In this document: one piece after another, positions 34,108 through 44,950 of the stretch
How the letters are laid out: every line of letters begins with the position of its first letter
Numbering within the stretch: position 1 is the stretch's first letter
NCBI GenBank assembly: GCA_028551475.1
Contig: CM052357.1
Coordinates: forward strand, 4,139,931-4,203,930
Origin: Casuarina equisetifolia
Taxonomy: Eukaryota > Streptophyta > Magnoliopsida > Fagales > Casuarinaceae
Reading direction: 5' to 3'
DNA length: 64,000 bases
The notes under the pieces: model-generated
What the model was told of the DNA's origin: nothing
Seen by the model: the letters and a program-made list of their open reading frames with translations, nothing else
Databases searched by the model: none
Made by a program: the position numbers and the translations under genes

Positions 34108-34259
34108 TGTCAAATCTCCCTCACCTTACGCTACAACAACTTGGGGGTTACGTTCAAACAGGACCCATGGCCCAGCCAACTACTGAAGTGGAGAATAAGG
34201 GCTCTAGAATGAGTGTTCGGGTCTCGAGGATCATAAAGAGAGACTCCTAGTACTCCGAA

Positions 34260-35585
34260 ATGTACTCAAACTTTTGTTTACCAGCCTTATTGATGGAGTT
34301 ATTTATTAAGGACAACGTTTGGGTGGACAGGTAAGTGATTAGTTTATTATTGACTGATTCTAATTGAGAGTTTGATTTAATGAATTTTTGTTCCTTTTGT
34401 TCAAATGGGGAGCATTGGATTTAAATAGGTTCATGCGGGCAATGATATTTGGGTTGAACCCATCCAAGGGCAAAAAGGCTTTACAATTGCTTCAAGGGCT
34501 TTGGACCATAGGCCTTTTATCTCATGCTGATTTGAAGCGACAAGTATTTGCCTTTCCGTTTTCTTTGTTAGCTTTTATCATTACGGCATATATTGAAGAT
34601 GCCGTATGGAAGAAAAGGTGTGCAATTAGTGCTAATTAGAAGTTTGATTTGCTTATGTAATTTTGATATTTTTGTTTCAATGGAGTGTGTTGGATTGTAA
34701 TAGGTTTGTGTGGGCAATTATACATTTATTCGTCATCCACTTGACCAAGCGAGTTTTGCAAGTCCATCTCAAACCAATTGAGAAGGCCCTCGAACCAATT
34801 CTTAATGACTTTTTGTCAGAACATCTACCGTGGTATATGCCAACAAGGTCAATTGCCATGCCAACAATTGAGGTGGAAAATCAAATCTCTACAACAAGTT
34901 TTAGGGTGTTGTGTGTGCCATTTTTCTATATGGCTTTTCAATTTATGAAATATTATAGCCATGATTTGAACAATAGGTGTGTGATTAGTGCTAATTTGGG
35001 GTTTGATTTTGTTATGAAATTATGATTTTTTTGTTTTGATGGGTTTGTTTGGATTGGAATAGGCACATGTGGGCAGTGATACTTGTGTTCACCTTCTACA
35101 CGGGTAGGCAAGCTTTCCGACTGATTCATGAACTTTGGACAACAAAGTGTTTGTCTCAGCATCATTCCCCTATGTTAATGAGCAGTAGTGAGGCAGACAA
35201 TCAAAGGTCTAGAGTGAGTTTTAGGGTCTCAAAAGTCATACAAAGAGGGATGAGGGAGCATTTCATAAACAGAGGCTTGTTGGACTTAAAGGTATTGGAT
35301 ATGCCATTTTCCTTGTTGGCTTTTATCATTATGGTATGGATGGATGATGATAATGCAAAGGACAGGTACATGATTAATTTATAAGTGACTATTGCTATTC
35401 TAGAGTTTGATTTATTTTTTTCTAATGAGATTTTGATCTTATTTTTTTAATGGAGTGTGTTGAAATGGATTAGGTATTTGGGTGCAATAATGTCTCTGTC
35501 AACGTCAATTGCCACTTTGATAGAGTCTGCAATCACTTCGATGGAGTCACAATCACTCATAAAGCCTTTTCATCTAATTACCTAG
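34260..35585 (+). CDS. Unrecognised five-exon protein (module gene 1), intact 315-codon ORF upstream of TNL-1
   Basis: Exons: 34260-34330, 34429-34617, 34704-34976, 35063-35365 and 35474-35585. All four introns are 86-108 bp, GT-AG, with identical phase (each exon ends in AG of an arginine codon). Total 948 nt, 315 codons plus stop. Exons 2-4 are internal duplicates: each opens with a [FH]-[MV]-[RW]-A-x-I segment, and exons 1, 2 and 4 end with a hydrophobic stretch plus an acidic/W or acidic/K tail (for example FSLLAFIITAYIEDAVWKK). Exons 3 and 4 also carry E.[DE]NQ and SFRV motifs. Several segments of 14-18 apolar residues suggest membrane association. I do not recognise the family. The paralogue at 58693 keeps exon number and phase, and its indels are multiples of three, which argues for coding function. 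The stop lies 10 bp before the TIR ORF, inside the same exon. A 47-codon ORF just upstream (34108-34251) resembles the same module and may be a uORF or an older exon piece. Confidence 0.6.
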
Positions 35586-38500
35586 CACATCTTCAATGGA
35601 GTCCATGATCACTTATTATGCCTCTCTACCCAATCTACCTAACACATCTTCCATAGTGTCCATGATCACTAACAAAGTCTCCTTGTCTTCAACAACTAGA
35701 TGGACATATGATGTTTTTCTTAGTTTCTATGGAAAAGATTGCCGCAAAAATTTTGCAGACCATTTATATATTGCTTTGAAACAAAAAGGCATTCTTATTT
35801 ATAGAGATGATGAAAATTTGAAGCAAGGAAAATATATTTCTCTAGAGCTTTTGAAAGCCATACAAAAATCTGAACATGCAATTGTTATAATATCAAAAAA
35901 TTATGCTTTTTCTAAATGGTGCTTAATGGAACTAACTCATATTATGGAATGCATGACAGAAACACAATTAATAGTTTTGCCAATTTTCTACCATGTGGAT
36001 CCCTCTCACGTGCAAAACCAGATAGGTAGTTTTGTATATGCTTTTGATAAGCATATGAAAGATCTTAAGGTTGTTGAAAAGGAAAGGAAACCCTGGAGAG
36101 TTGCTTTGAAAAAGTAGGTGGTCTTGCTAGATGGCATGTCCATGATGGGTATGATTATTATAATTTATTATGTTAAATTTGACTAACTTTCTTATTGAGT
36201 AGTATATCAAATTTTATTTACTTTCCTAGCTAAAACAACCTACATCAACTTTTAGTTTATTTGGCCATTGGTTCAAAAATAGCATCTTTTTATTTGCATG
36301 AATCAAAACTTATTAAAAGCATTTGTTGATTAAACTTAGTGAGATACTTATTGAAATTTTTTGAGGATATAATTTTCTTTGCTTTCCTAGATTAATTTAT
36401 GTGGACAACTTCTAGATTGTTTGGATATTGGTCCTAAATTTATCTTTTCTTTTTCAAGTATGAAGCAAAAGTTGTCAAAGATATTTGTAGGACAATATTT
36501 ATCAGATTGTGTGGTAACTTATCTGACTTTTCAAATAATCTTGTTGGAATGAAATCCTAAGTAGAGAACATGATAAACTTACTTAAGATGGATGGTGTTA
36601 ACTCTATAGGCATTTGTGGGATTGGTGGCATTGGAAAGACAACTCTAGCAAAATTCATTTATGATAGATTTTCTTCTGAATTTGAAACTAGTTCCTTTAT
36701 ATATGTTAAAGAAGGAATGCAAAATGAAGTTGATTTACAAAGACAACTTATTGTAGAGATCTTTAAGGAAAGTGGAATAGAAGTTTTTGATACTTGTGAG
36801 AGATTTTGCATCTTAAGGAAAGCATGTAATAAGAAAGTTCTTATAGTTTTTGATAATGTGGGGGAAGAAGCACAAATAAAAGAATTCATATAGGTAAGGG
36901 ATTTGCATCATCAAGGAAGTAGAATTCTCATTACAAGTAAAAACCGTCAATTGTTGAAAAGATATGTTGACCATATTTATGATGTTAAGGAGTTAGATCA
37001 CATTGATGCATTATTGCTCTTTAGTTAGATGGCATTTAAAAAATCTTGTCCTGAAGAAAATTATTTGGAGATGTCACATGATCTTGTGACATATGCTGGA
37101 GGCATTCCTTTAGCTATTGACATTTTTGGTTCCTTCTTATTTGAGAAACAAATGGATGTATGGAAAAGTGCACTAGATCATTTTAAATCACATCCTCATG
37201 CTAAAATTGTGGATAAACTTGAAATAAGTCTTAAAGGATTGGAAGTTTTGCAAAAAAAAAAATAAAATTTAGATGTTATTTTCTTCTTTAATGGAAGTCA
37301 TGAATCTAAAGTCATTGACATACTAGACGGTTGTGGTTATTGTCCAATGTTCAATATTAGTGTTTTAAGGGACAAATATCTCATAAAGATTTCAGAAAAT
37401 AACACAATTTGAGTACATGATTTGTTAGTAACATCATGTCATCAAATAGTCAACAAGGAGTCTTTGGAGGAGCCTAGCAAGCGTAGTAGACTATGTAATC
37501 AAGAAGAAATCATTTTTGTAATGCAGAAAAATACCGTGAGTATATTAACTTAAATATAAGAATATGTTTGATATCTACTCTTTTAGCATTTGTTAAATAC
37601 TTTTATTACACTAGTTTCATTTTTCTTTATTTTAAGGGAACTCATATAATTGAAGGAATTGTTCTAGAGCTTCCTTTACAAAAGAGGGAGCAACTAAACC
37701 CTGAAGCCTTCTTAAAGATGACAAACTTGAGAATACTTTTAATTAAGTACAAAAGTTTTCATGATGAAACCAATAGCAAATTTTTGAAAAATTTGCACAC
37801 TCTAGAATGGGAAAGAGATGTTTCAACTTTCAATCTAAGCAATAATTTATTTGTTTATGTCAGAGTTCTAGCAAATTAAAGGAAATTGACTTGAGGTACT
37901 CAAAAAACTTTATTGAGACACCAAACTTTGGCAGAGCCCTAAACCTTGAGAAATTAGTGCTTTCATTTTGTACAAGTTTGTCTATAGTCCACTCATCTAT
38001 AAGATTACTCAAACATTTACAAGTGTTGAACCTAAAGGGTTGCAATTTTCTAGAAGAACTCCTAGAGAGCAAAAATGGATTGGAATGTTTGGAGAAAGTT
38101 GATATTAGAGGGACTGGTATAAGAAAACTGACATCCATTTTATTTTCAGCAAAACTCAGAATTTTGAATGTTGGTGGCAATGAATCAAATCCCGCCAGCT
38201 TTTTCCTCCCAAAGTCATTCTCAAGTTTTAGCTCTTTAGAATTTTAAATGAGTAATTGCAATATCTCAGATGGTATAGTTTTAAATGGTCTTGGTTGTTT
38301 ACCATCACTTAGAAGATTGGATTTGAAGGGGAATAAATTTACCAGAATGCCAGATAACATCGCTCAACTTCCCAACCTAAAAGGTCTTGTGTTGGATAAT
38401 TGTAGCAACCTTGAAGTACTACCAAAGCTCCCGGTGATATTAGTGCACTTTAGTGTAAGAAATTGTACATTGTTGGAGAAAATTCATAGTCAAATGGATG

Positions 38501-39973
38501 CATGGACTTCAAGTGAAATGTTGTTGATCGGTGATTTTTCTGCTTTGGCCGTGTATGCTGGTTATAACGGCAAACCTTACATGAACATATATCTGCATAC
38601 TCCCATGTTGACTGAAGATATCGTGAGTATCTCATATTTCTTTTTTAAACTACGTGTATTTCCTTGTTAGAATAAATATCATTGTTATTTGATAGCTTGA
38701 AAGACTTACATTGATGTCTTTCTCTTCTTGTCTTTTATTTTTCTTGTTTTTATAGTATATACTTGTAAAAGGAGTATCATGGGGCGTTACACAGGGATCT
38801 AAGATCCCAAAGTGGTTCAACCAAACGGGCACCGATTCGTATGGTACAATTCAAACTCAGATAACTGTGGATGATCATCCACCAATTTGGGAGGGGGGGT
38901 ATGCTTTCTTTATTGTTTATGAAGTCGATGAGCTTAACGTTTGTCAAAGAGAAATAAGAAACCAAAATGCTCATGAGTATGAAAGCTCAAATTCTGGAAC
39001 ATATAAACCAAGCAACCCTATTTTTCCTGAATTTATTTGCCAATTGCAAGTCAATGAAGTTGGTCCACGACCTTATCATGAGTTTGAAGATTCAGAGGAT
39101 TTAGACTTCCTTACTGAAGGTGCTCGCCAATTGGAACTCAACAAAGTTAGTTCAAGACTTTATCATGAATTTGAAGATTTAGATGATTCAGAAGATGCAA
39201 AAGATTCAGAATTTCTTACCGAAGGAGCTCACCGATTGGAACACAATGACGTTGCTCCAGGACCTTCTCATGAATTTGAAGATTCAAAAGATACAGACTT
39301 CCGTTCTGAAGGTACTCGCCAATTGGAACTCAACGAAGTTGGTCCAGGACTTTATCATCAGTTTCAAGATTCAGAATTTCTTTTTGAAGGTACTCACCAA
39401 TTGGCACCCAACGATGTTGGTCCAGGACATTCTCATGAGTTTGAAGTTTCAGAAGATTCAGACTTTCTTACTGAAGGTGCACGCCAGCTGGAACTCAAAG
39501 TTGGTTCAGCACCTTATGATAAGTTTGACAATTTTTGCTTCCGCGCTAAAAATGCTTCCGATTTGAATCTCAATCAAGATGGTCGAGTACGTCATCTTGA
39601 GTTTGAAAATTCACGCTTCCGTACTAAGAAGGCTCGAAAATTGGAACTCAATAGAGGTAGTCCAGGACTTTCCTTTGTCTTTCGTATCCCTGAAGTCGTT
39701 CCTGTTGGGTCAAATGGAGTTTGGATGTTTATAAGTTCTGACTGCTTCAAAAAGGAGGATACTTCAGATAGAAGGCGCTGCCTTAGGGTTTCAATTACAT
39801 CAAAGAGCCCAAATGTCACGGTGAAGGAGTGCGGGGCCCGTGTGGTACCACTTTATGACAATTCAAAGTTTAAACAAGTTGTTAATAGCATTTCCCCACA
39901 TGGTTTGGATGAAACAAGTCTTGACTTTGTTGTTTATCCTGTTTTGTTTGTGAATCCTTTAAAGGGAACATAA
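35474..39973 (+). pseudogene. TNL-1: TIR-NBS-LRR with C-JID, pseudogenised
   Basis: Exon layout: TIR 35596-36148, NBS 36459-37535, short LRR-start exon from 37637 fused by deletion into the LRR exon ending at 38622, and C-JID exon 38756-39973. The TIR shows TYDVFLSFYGKDCRKNF and the SKWCLMEL helix with the conserved glutamate. It is shifted by a lost base near 36110. The NBS has P-loop GIGGIGKTT, kinase-2 KVLIVFDNV, RNBS-B GSRILITS, GGIPLAI and a VHDLL form of MHD. Stops occur at about 36558, 36892, 37027, 37262 and 37410. About 250 bp of LRR exon plus intron are missing near 37850, and one LRR codon is a stop (about 38246). The C-JID exon is open throughout. Functional TNLs detect effectors in the cell and trigger immunity. 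This copy cannot make a full protein. Confidence 0.92.
39053..39649 (+). repeat. Seven in-frame acidic repeats inside the C-JID of TNL-1
   Basis: Units of 25-35 codons start at 39053, 39140, 39245, 39332, 39410, 39497 and 39572. The common pattern is N-E-V-G-P-x-P-Y-H-E-F-E-D-S-E-D, then DFLTEGARQLEL. All indels between units keep the frame. TNL-2 has no repeat here: its QLQVNEGGPRRSFIFRIPE joins directly the sequences that flank the array in TNL-1 (QLQV before, FVFRIPE after). Confidence 0.9.
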
Positions 39974-41454
39974 AATTGTAGCATTTTGGTTCATTGGCTA
40001 AATAAATATGTTGCGTTGGCAGCGCATAAGGGTAGGCTTTCTTTGAAAAATCAGCATGATGAGATGGAATGTTACTGAAAAATAAATGTTGCTCTCACTT
40101 TTTCTCATTTGTTTAAGAGATATGCTCCCCTAAGTCTATTGCATTGGATGAATAATGCTAACGGAGCTTATTACTAGATTGAATTTGTCACTATGTTGAA
40201 TGAATGAATGCAAACGGAGATTATTACCAGATTGAATTTTTCACTATGTTGAATGGATAAATGCTAAAGGAGTAATATCTTAAGCGAGAAGTGTGAATGG
40301 GCATTTGCATTGGAGGAGACTTTGGTAAATTCCCTACCAGATCATAGACTAATTTGCTTGTTGAAATTTAAAAGTAATTTGATTCCCACTATCTTTTCTT
40401 TAGTTACTTTTATCTTGAGTAATTGAATGCAATTTGATTTTCATTTATCTTTGAGAGCTAGTTAAGCCTAAATGTCTACATATCGATGTTCTAAGAATCC
40501 AATTTTAAGAGAAAATTTACAAGTAAATGTTCACATATTGTAGTGGCATTGTAGTGTGCTATGAAAGTCAAAAACTTTGAATATCACTATGGAGTATCTA
40601 TTTGCTTCATAATTCTTATCTAGTTGCTTCACAATTCTTATCTATGTTGAAACATTTGATCAATTAAATTTTTTTGTAAGATTTGTGTTACAATGCTCTC
40701 AAGTATTTGGAAGATGAATAGACATTTCGGAAGAGTTCATGTTATCATAATAATCCTCTAAGAGATTTTTAGGAAATTCTGTTGTATATTTTTCTTAAAT
40801 CTCATTGTGATTTCCCTTTTTGAAACATTTCAAGTGGAATGTTATGACCATTGATTGCTCTTTATGGCATAAACTCTGTGCACCTTGTGTTGTTAGTATG
40901 TTCTTTAGTGTGCAATAGCAGTCAATCCTTCAATTATTTTCTATAATTATCGACGGTTTCACGTTACATCACTTCGAAAATCGCTCACTAAACTAAATGG
41001 GAAGGAACGACTGAATTAGGGATGAAGTAGCGATCAGCCCCTTTTGTTAAAACCAATAACCATTGACGGTTTTCATGGAAGATTAGGTAGGCAACTTTTG
41101 AGGGACGGAGTGACTTACATACGCGTGAAGAAGCTGTTGGACGACGGCAAGAGTTCATTAGTTTTCTGGTTCTACTTTCTAATTCTTGACGGTTTGCGAT
41201 TCACAGCAATATTCATGATCATTTAATTTATCTTAGACGTCGCTGTCGCTTAATAGAACCAAGAACATCCCCAATATGTTATTGTTGATTTACCTGAAAA
41301 GAGAATAAATTTATCATTCTTGAATTAAAATTCCTAAAACTTTACCATCTCAAACTAATTGATAGACATTGAATTATATTTAAACTCATGAATATAGTTA
41401 TCTCTTCCTTGAAGTCTTTGGGATAAAGATTTCCCGAAATTTCTCACATCAAAG
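39974..41454. other. TNL-1 3' flank, no gene
   Basis: AT-rich. 40257-40470 and 40800-40920 are similar to 56225-56460 and 56630-56720, so this is a TNL 3' flank duplicated elsewhere. 40930-41226 is similar to 47190-47515, and 41270-41400 to 47805-47935. The open frame at 41044-41226 is not conserved in the second copy. Confidence 0.55.
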
Positions 41455-42936
41455 CACTGTAATTAGAGACTCAACAAGTCTTTCTTAATGTTTTCCACAT
41501 AAAGAATCCCTATTTGTTTCTCAAACAAGAAGAAATGAACAAAAAAATTGTCCTACCCCTTAGTAGTTTTTTAATCATAAAAACCCTCCAACTAGTCTTT
41601 TGATACATTTTCCTAGTCATTATAAATCAATCTAGAAGGAGTATATATTAGAGTGTAAAGGTCATCCCAAAAATTTAAGACATTAGGGAAGAACCTCATC
41701 ATTTATGAGGTTAAGACCCTATCCTCATACTTTTAATGTCAGACAATACCTACTTTTAAAATTGTCCTTTACATACATGCTGACACAAGAACTAAATGTT
41801 GAGAAAAACTTGACTTTGCAGCCCAAGGGAATATAAAACGTTGTAGTTAGAGACTTAAAAAGTCTCTCTTATTGTTATTTTCATGTAAAGAGTCCCCATT
41901 TGTTTCTCAAACAAGAAGAGATAGATGAAAGGACAGGCTTGCCACTTGGTAGTTTTTTAATCATAAAAGCCTTTCAACTAATCTTTTGATGCATTTTTTT
42001 AGTCATTATAGACTAATTTAAAAGAGAGATATGTTAGAGTGTGAGGGCTCATCCTAAAACTTTGAGACATTAGAGGGAGAACCTCATCATTCATAAGGTT
42101 AAAGCTCCATATCCTTGCTCAAAATGGAATTAGACGTGATATTGGAAGATGGAATGAAGAATTGCAATGGATGATTAGAGCAACTAAAAAAAAGGATTTG
42201 GCTGCCAAACTTCTTAAGTTATCTTTTTTAGCTTGCATTTATTGTATATGGGCAAAATGTAATAGAAGACAATTTCAAAACAAAATAGTAGACATTTCAA
42301 TCATGCTAGCTAAAATAAGGAAAATTGTATGAGGGAGAGCTTCTTTGTTTAAAAATATTAAATCCTCACAGGGAAATGTCATTTTGAGTGAGATTTGGAG
42401 GCTTCCAACCTCTATATTTTCGTAATTCTTGTAATTCTGGGATATGCCCTTATGTTTTTGTACACTACTTCTTATTAATGCACATTTACATTTCTACCAT
42501 AAGATTAAAGCTCCATCCTCATGCTTTTGATGTGGGACAATACTCACTTTTAATAATGTCACTAACATGCATCTTGACATAAGTACCAAATGAGAATAGG
42601 AGCCCAACTTTGGGCTTGGGGATTACAAAACACTATAATAAGAGATTCAACAAGTATTTCTTAATGTTTTTCCATGTAAAGAGTCCCCATATGTTTCTTA
42701 GCCAAGAAGAAAAAAGATGAAAAAAAGGGGCTGCCATTTAGTAGTTTTGTAATGATAAAAACCATCTAACTATTCTTTTGATGCATTTTTCTAGTCACTA
42801 CAGACCAATTTGGGAGAGAATATATAGAGTGTGAGAGCCCATCCAAAACTTTAAGGCATTAGAGGGGAACCTCATTACTATAGAGTCAAGGGTTCATTTT
42901 CATGTTTTTAATGTGAGATAACATTCACCTTTAATA
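41455..42936 (+). repeat. Triplicated unit of about 310-385 bp
   Basis: Copies start near 41455, 41839 and 42631. Each has AGAGACT.AA.AAGTCT.TCTTA, AAGAGTCCCCATTTGTTTCT, TAGTAGTTTTTTAATCATAA, CATTAGAG.GAGAACCTCAT and a GTGGGACAATACTCAC-like end. The middle copy contains a LINE insertion. No coding content. Confidence 0.8.
42111..42498 (+). mobile_element. 5'-truncated LINE (non-LTR retrotransposon) 3' end
   Basis: It encodes WNEELQWMIRATKKKDLAAK, KLSFLACIYCIWAKCNRRQF and EIWRLPTSIFS, the C-terminal zf-RVT segment that ends plant LINE ORF2 proteins, then a short 3'UTR. It is bounded by ATAAGGTTAAAGCTCCAT (42093-42110) and the same 18 bases with one change at 42499-42516, a target duplication of LINE length. 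One stop interrupts it (near 42331). No poly-A tail is visible. Confidence 0.85.
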
Positions 42937-42944
42937 AGATATGC

Positions 42945-43090
42945 TTTTTTTTTTAATTTTTTATGAAGTCCATTTTTCTTTTTACACACCCACTCGAGAA
43001 GGGGAGGGAGAGGGGACTCAAACCCATGACTGGTGGGATTGTCGGTTAGGATTTGGTTCATAGAACACTACTAAGCCAAGGCCCTGCTCC
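42945..43090 (-). mobile_element. tRNA-derived SINE
   Basis: On minus it starts GGAGCAGGGCCTTGGCTTAG. TGGCTTAGTAG matches a Pol III A box, and GGTTTGAGTCC about 45 bp later matches a B box. The 3' end runs into an A/T-rich tail with a long A run. Total about 146 bp. It lies directly against a C-JID relic. No certain target duplication was found. Confidence 0.7.
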
Positions 43091-43430
43091 TATATTTATC
43101 AAGTCCATGAGCTTGACATTTGTGAAAGAGAAATAAAAGACCAAAATGCTCATGAGTATGAAAGCTTAAATTCAGGAATAGATAATGGAAGTAACCATGT
43201 TTTTCCGAAATTTTCTTGCCAATTGCAAGTCATGGAGTTGGTGAAGATTTAGGGGATTCAAACTTCCTTACTGAAGGTGAATTCCAATTAGAACTCGACG
43301 AAGTTGGTCCACGACTTTTATCATGAAGATTCAAAAATTTGGAATTGAATAAAAGTGGTCCAATACGTTATCGTGAGTTTGGAAATTCACGCTTCCGGAT
43401 TAGGAAAAGTTCACCTCCAGAAAATGAAAT
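43091..43430 (+). pseudogene. TNL C-JID relic
   Basis: Translation gives KVHELDICEREIKDQNAHEY-like residues (frame shifts needed), NHVFPKFSCQLQV, then degraded repeat units resembling those at 39053-39649 (FLTEGEFQLELDEVGPR). It is therefore related to TNL-1 rather than TNL-2 in having the repeats. Stops and shifts are frequent. Confidence 0.75.
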
Positions 43431-43434
43431 AATA

Positions 43435-43860
43435 TTTTGAAAGGAAAAAGAGCAAAATTTTGCAGAAGCTTTTGCGAAGCACAGAGAAGACCCTAAGATT
43501 GACAAAGACCAAACGAAAAGATGGTGAGTTTCCGTAACGGGAGTGATTCATCTCGCTGGATGGGACGTTGGCCATAGGTACGTGGTTTGCTATACTTAGC
43601 TTGGTCGAATTCCCATGGATTAGGATAATGAATTTAGACTTCTGGCTATAATTAGTTTTTTATTTTAGAGACTTGAATCAACCATTGTTGAAGAAATGTG
43701 CGAAAAGATAGTTGGTGGGATTAGCCACAACTTAAACTTCTTCGATGGGGAAGCCGAGGATACAGTTTTTTCTTTTGAAGCTGAGAACCCTGCTTTTTGT
43801 TGCAGGGACACTAGCTGGTTTTTAGTTAATTTCAATGCCTCTTCTTTTGTTCTTCCTTAA
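43435..43860 (+). pseudogene. TIR-gene relic: end of TIR exon, intron, exon 2
   Basis: QNFAEAFAKHREDPKIDKDQ, then HLAGWDVGHR before a GTACGT donor, match the end of the TIR exon at 50190-50311. An intron of about 90 bp ends in TTTTAG near 43669. Exon 2 then reads ESTIVEEMCEKIVGGISHN. It follows the C-JID relic with no leader in between, so a deletion fused two genes. Confidence 0.8.
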
Positions 43861-44400
43861 AATTGCTTCTTATTTACTTCGTTTGGTCTTTAGTGATGAA
43901 CTCGGCGGCTTCGTTGCGCAGCCCAGCAACTTCATTTTTCTTCAACGTTTCGTTTATTTACAACCTGTCAAACTTTTAAGGACAGTCTAGTCCACCTCAC
44001 CCAACCTCTTTTAAGTTACTCTTCGTTAACCCCAACCGATCCACCTCAGATTATTGAAAACTCAAACAAGGAAGCTCCCAACGTCTCTTCTGGCAAGCCA
44101 TCGCCCGTGCCGCTGGATCCCCTTCTCCTGAGACAAAGACAAGGGACGGACATTCAAAGACCTGAACTGGCTGCACCGCTTACGCACTTGCAGACATATC
44201 TTACTCATCTTAATGTACACATCCGTAACACAATCATTTGCTTGTAGTTCATACTGTATTTGTCTTTGGTGGAGTAATATCCAGCACGGTTATTTCTGTG
44301 TTTTCTGTTTGTCAATTTGTGAAGCCTCCATGCACGTTTAAAGGAGAAAGGAGGCATTTGTTCAACTAAAAATGATAATTTACATTCTTTCACCCAATCT
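43861..44400 (+). repeat. TIR-gene 3' flank, copy 3 of 4
   Basis: CATTCAAAGACCTGAACTGG, GCTGCACCGC, TCATTTGCTTGTA and GAGTAATATCCAGCACG are shared with 50715-50890. It extends the similarity of the four 3' flanks by more than 200 bp. Confidence 0.7.
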
Positions 44401-44950
44401 TCGTGTCCTTGCATCGCTTCTTAATGATTTCGGCACTAAAGGTCACCATACAGTTCTTGCACAAGAAGAAAGGGTTGAAAATGCCGACTTTCCATTTGCG
44501 TCGAACTTTAATCATAGAAGCCATCCAAGTAGTTTCCGAGGCGTTCTCCTACTCATCATAGCCTAACGTCAGCCCTAATGTAATTTGCAATGATATATCT
44601 TGTTCTTGCCAGAATTAACGTCTTTGGGTGTGAAGTAGTTGATGACATTTAGTTTCCTTGAATTTTGTTGAAAATCAGTTGCTTGCTTATTAATGAAAAT
44701 TGGGTTTATATTTGTGCTAGGAGTTCTCGCAACAGTGGATAATCCATAGAGGAAAAATAATTAGGGCCCTTGGAAAGGAGATAAATCGTTTAAGAATCTG
44801 ACATTTCGATATCCCCAAGTCTCCACATAACTTGGATGCCATGTGAGAGATGGAGTAACCACAATCCTCAACACACAAATAAATTTTATAATTCTATTGT
44901 TACTCAAACAATTTCTCAATAAACAGGATGCCATTGTCCTTCCAATACTC
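44401..44950. repeat. Spacer plus the uninterrupted copy of the Copia-C target segment
   Basis: 44650-44950 corresponds to 25731-26258 joined to 32439-32560, without Copia-C and without the RNase H relic. It gives the pre-insertion sequence. 44401-44649 shows no feature. Confidence 0.65.

Noticed and set aside
35474-36148. Fusion protein of module and TIR
   Set aside because: The two ORFs are in different frames in both cassettes and a stop separates them, so a direct fusion is not encoded by the exons as read.
42945-43090. Genuine tRNA gene
   Set aside because: A and B boxes are present but the sequence does not fold into a cloverleaf and has an A/T tail, so SINE fits better.
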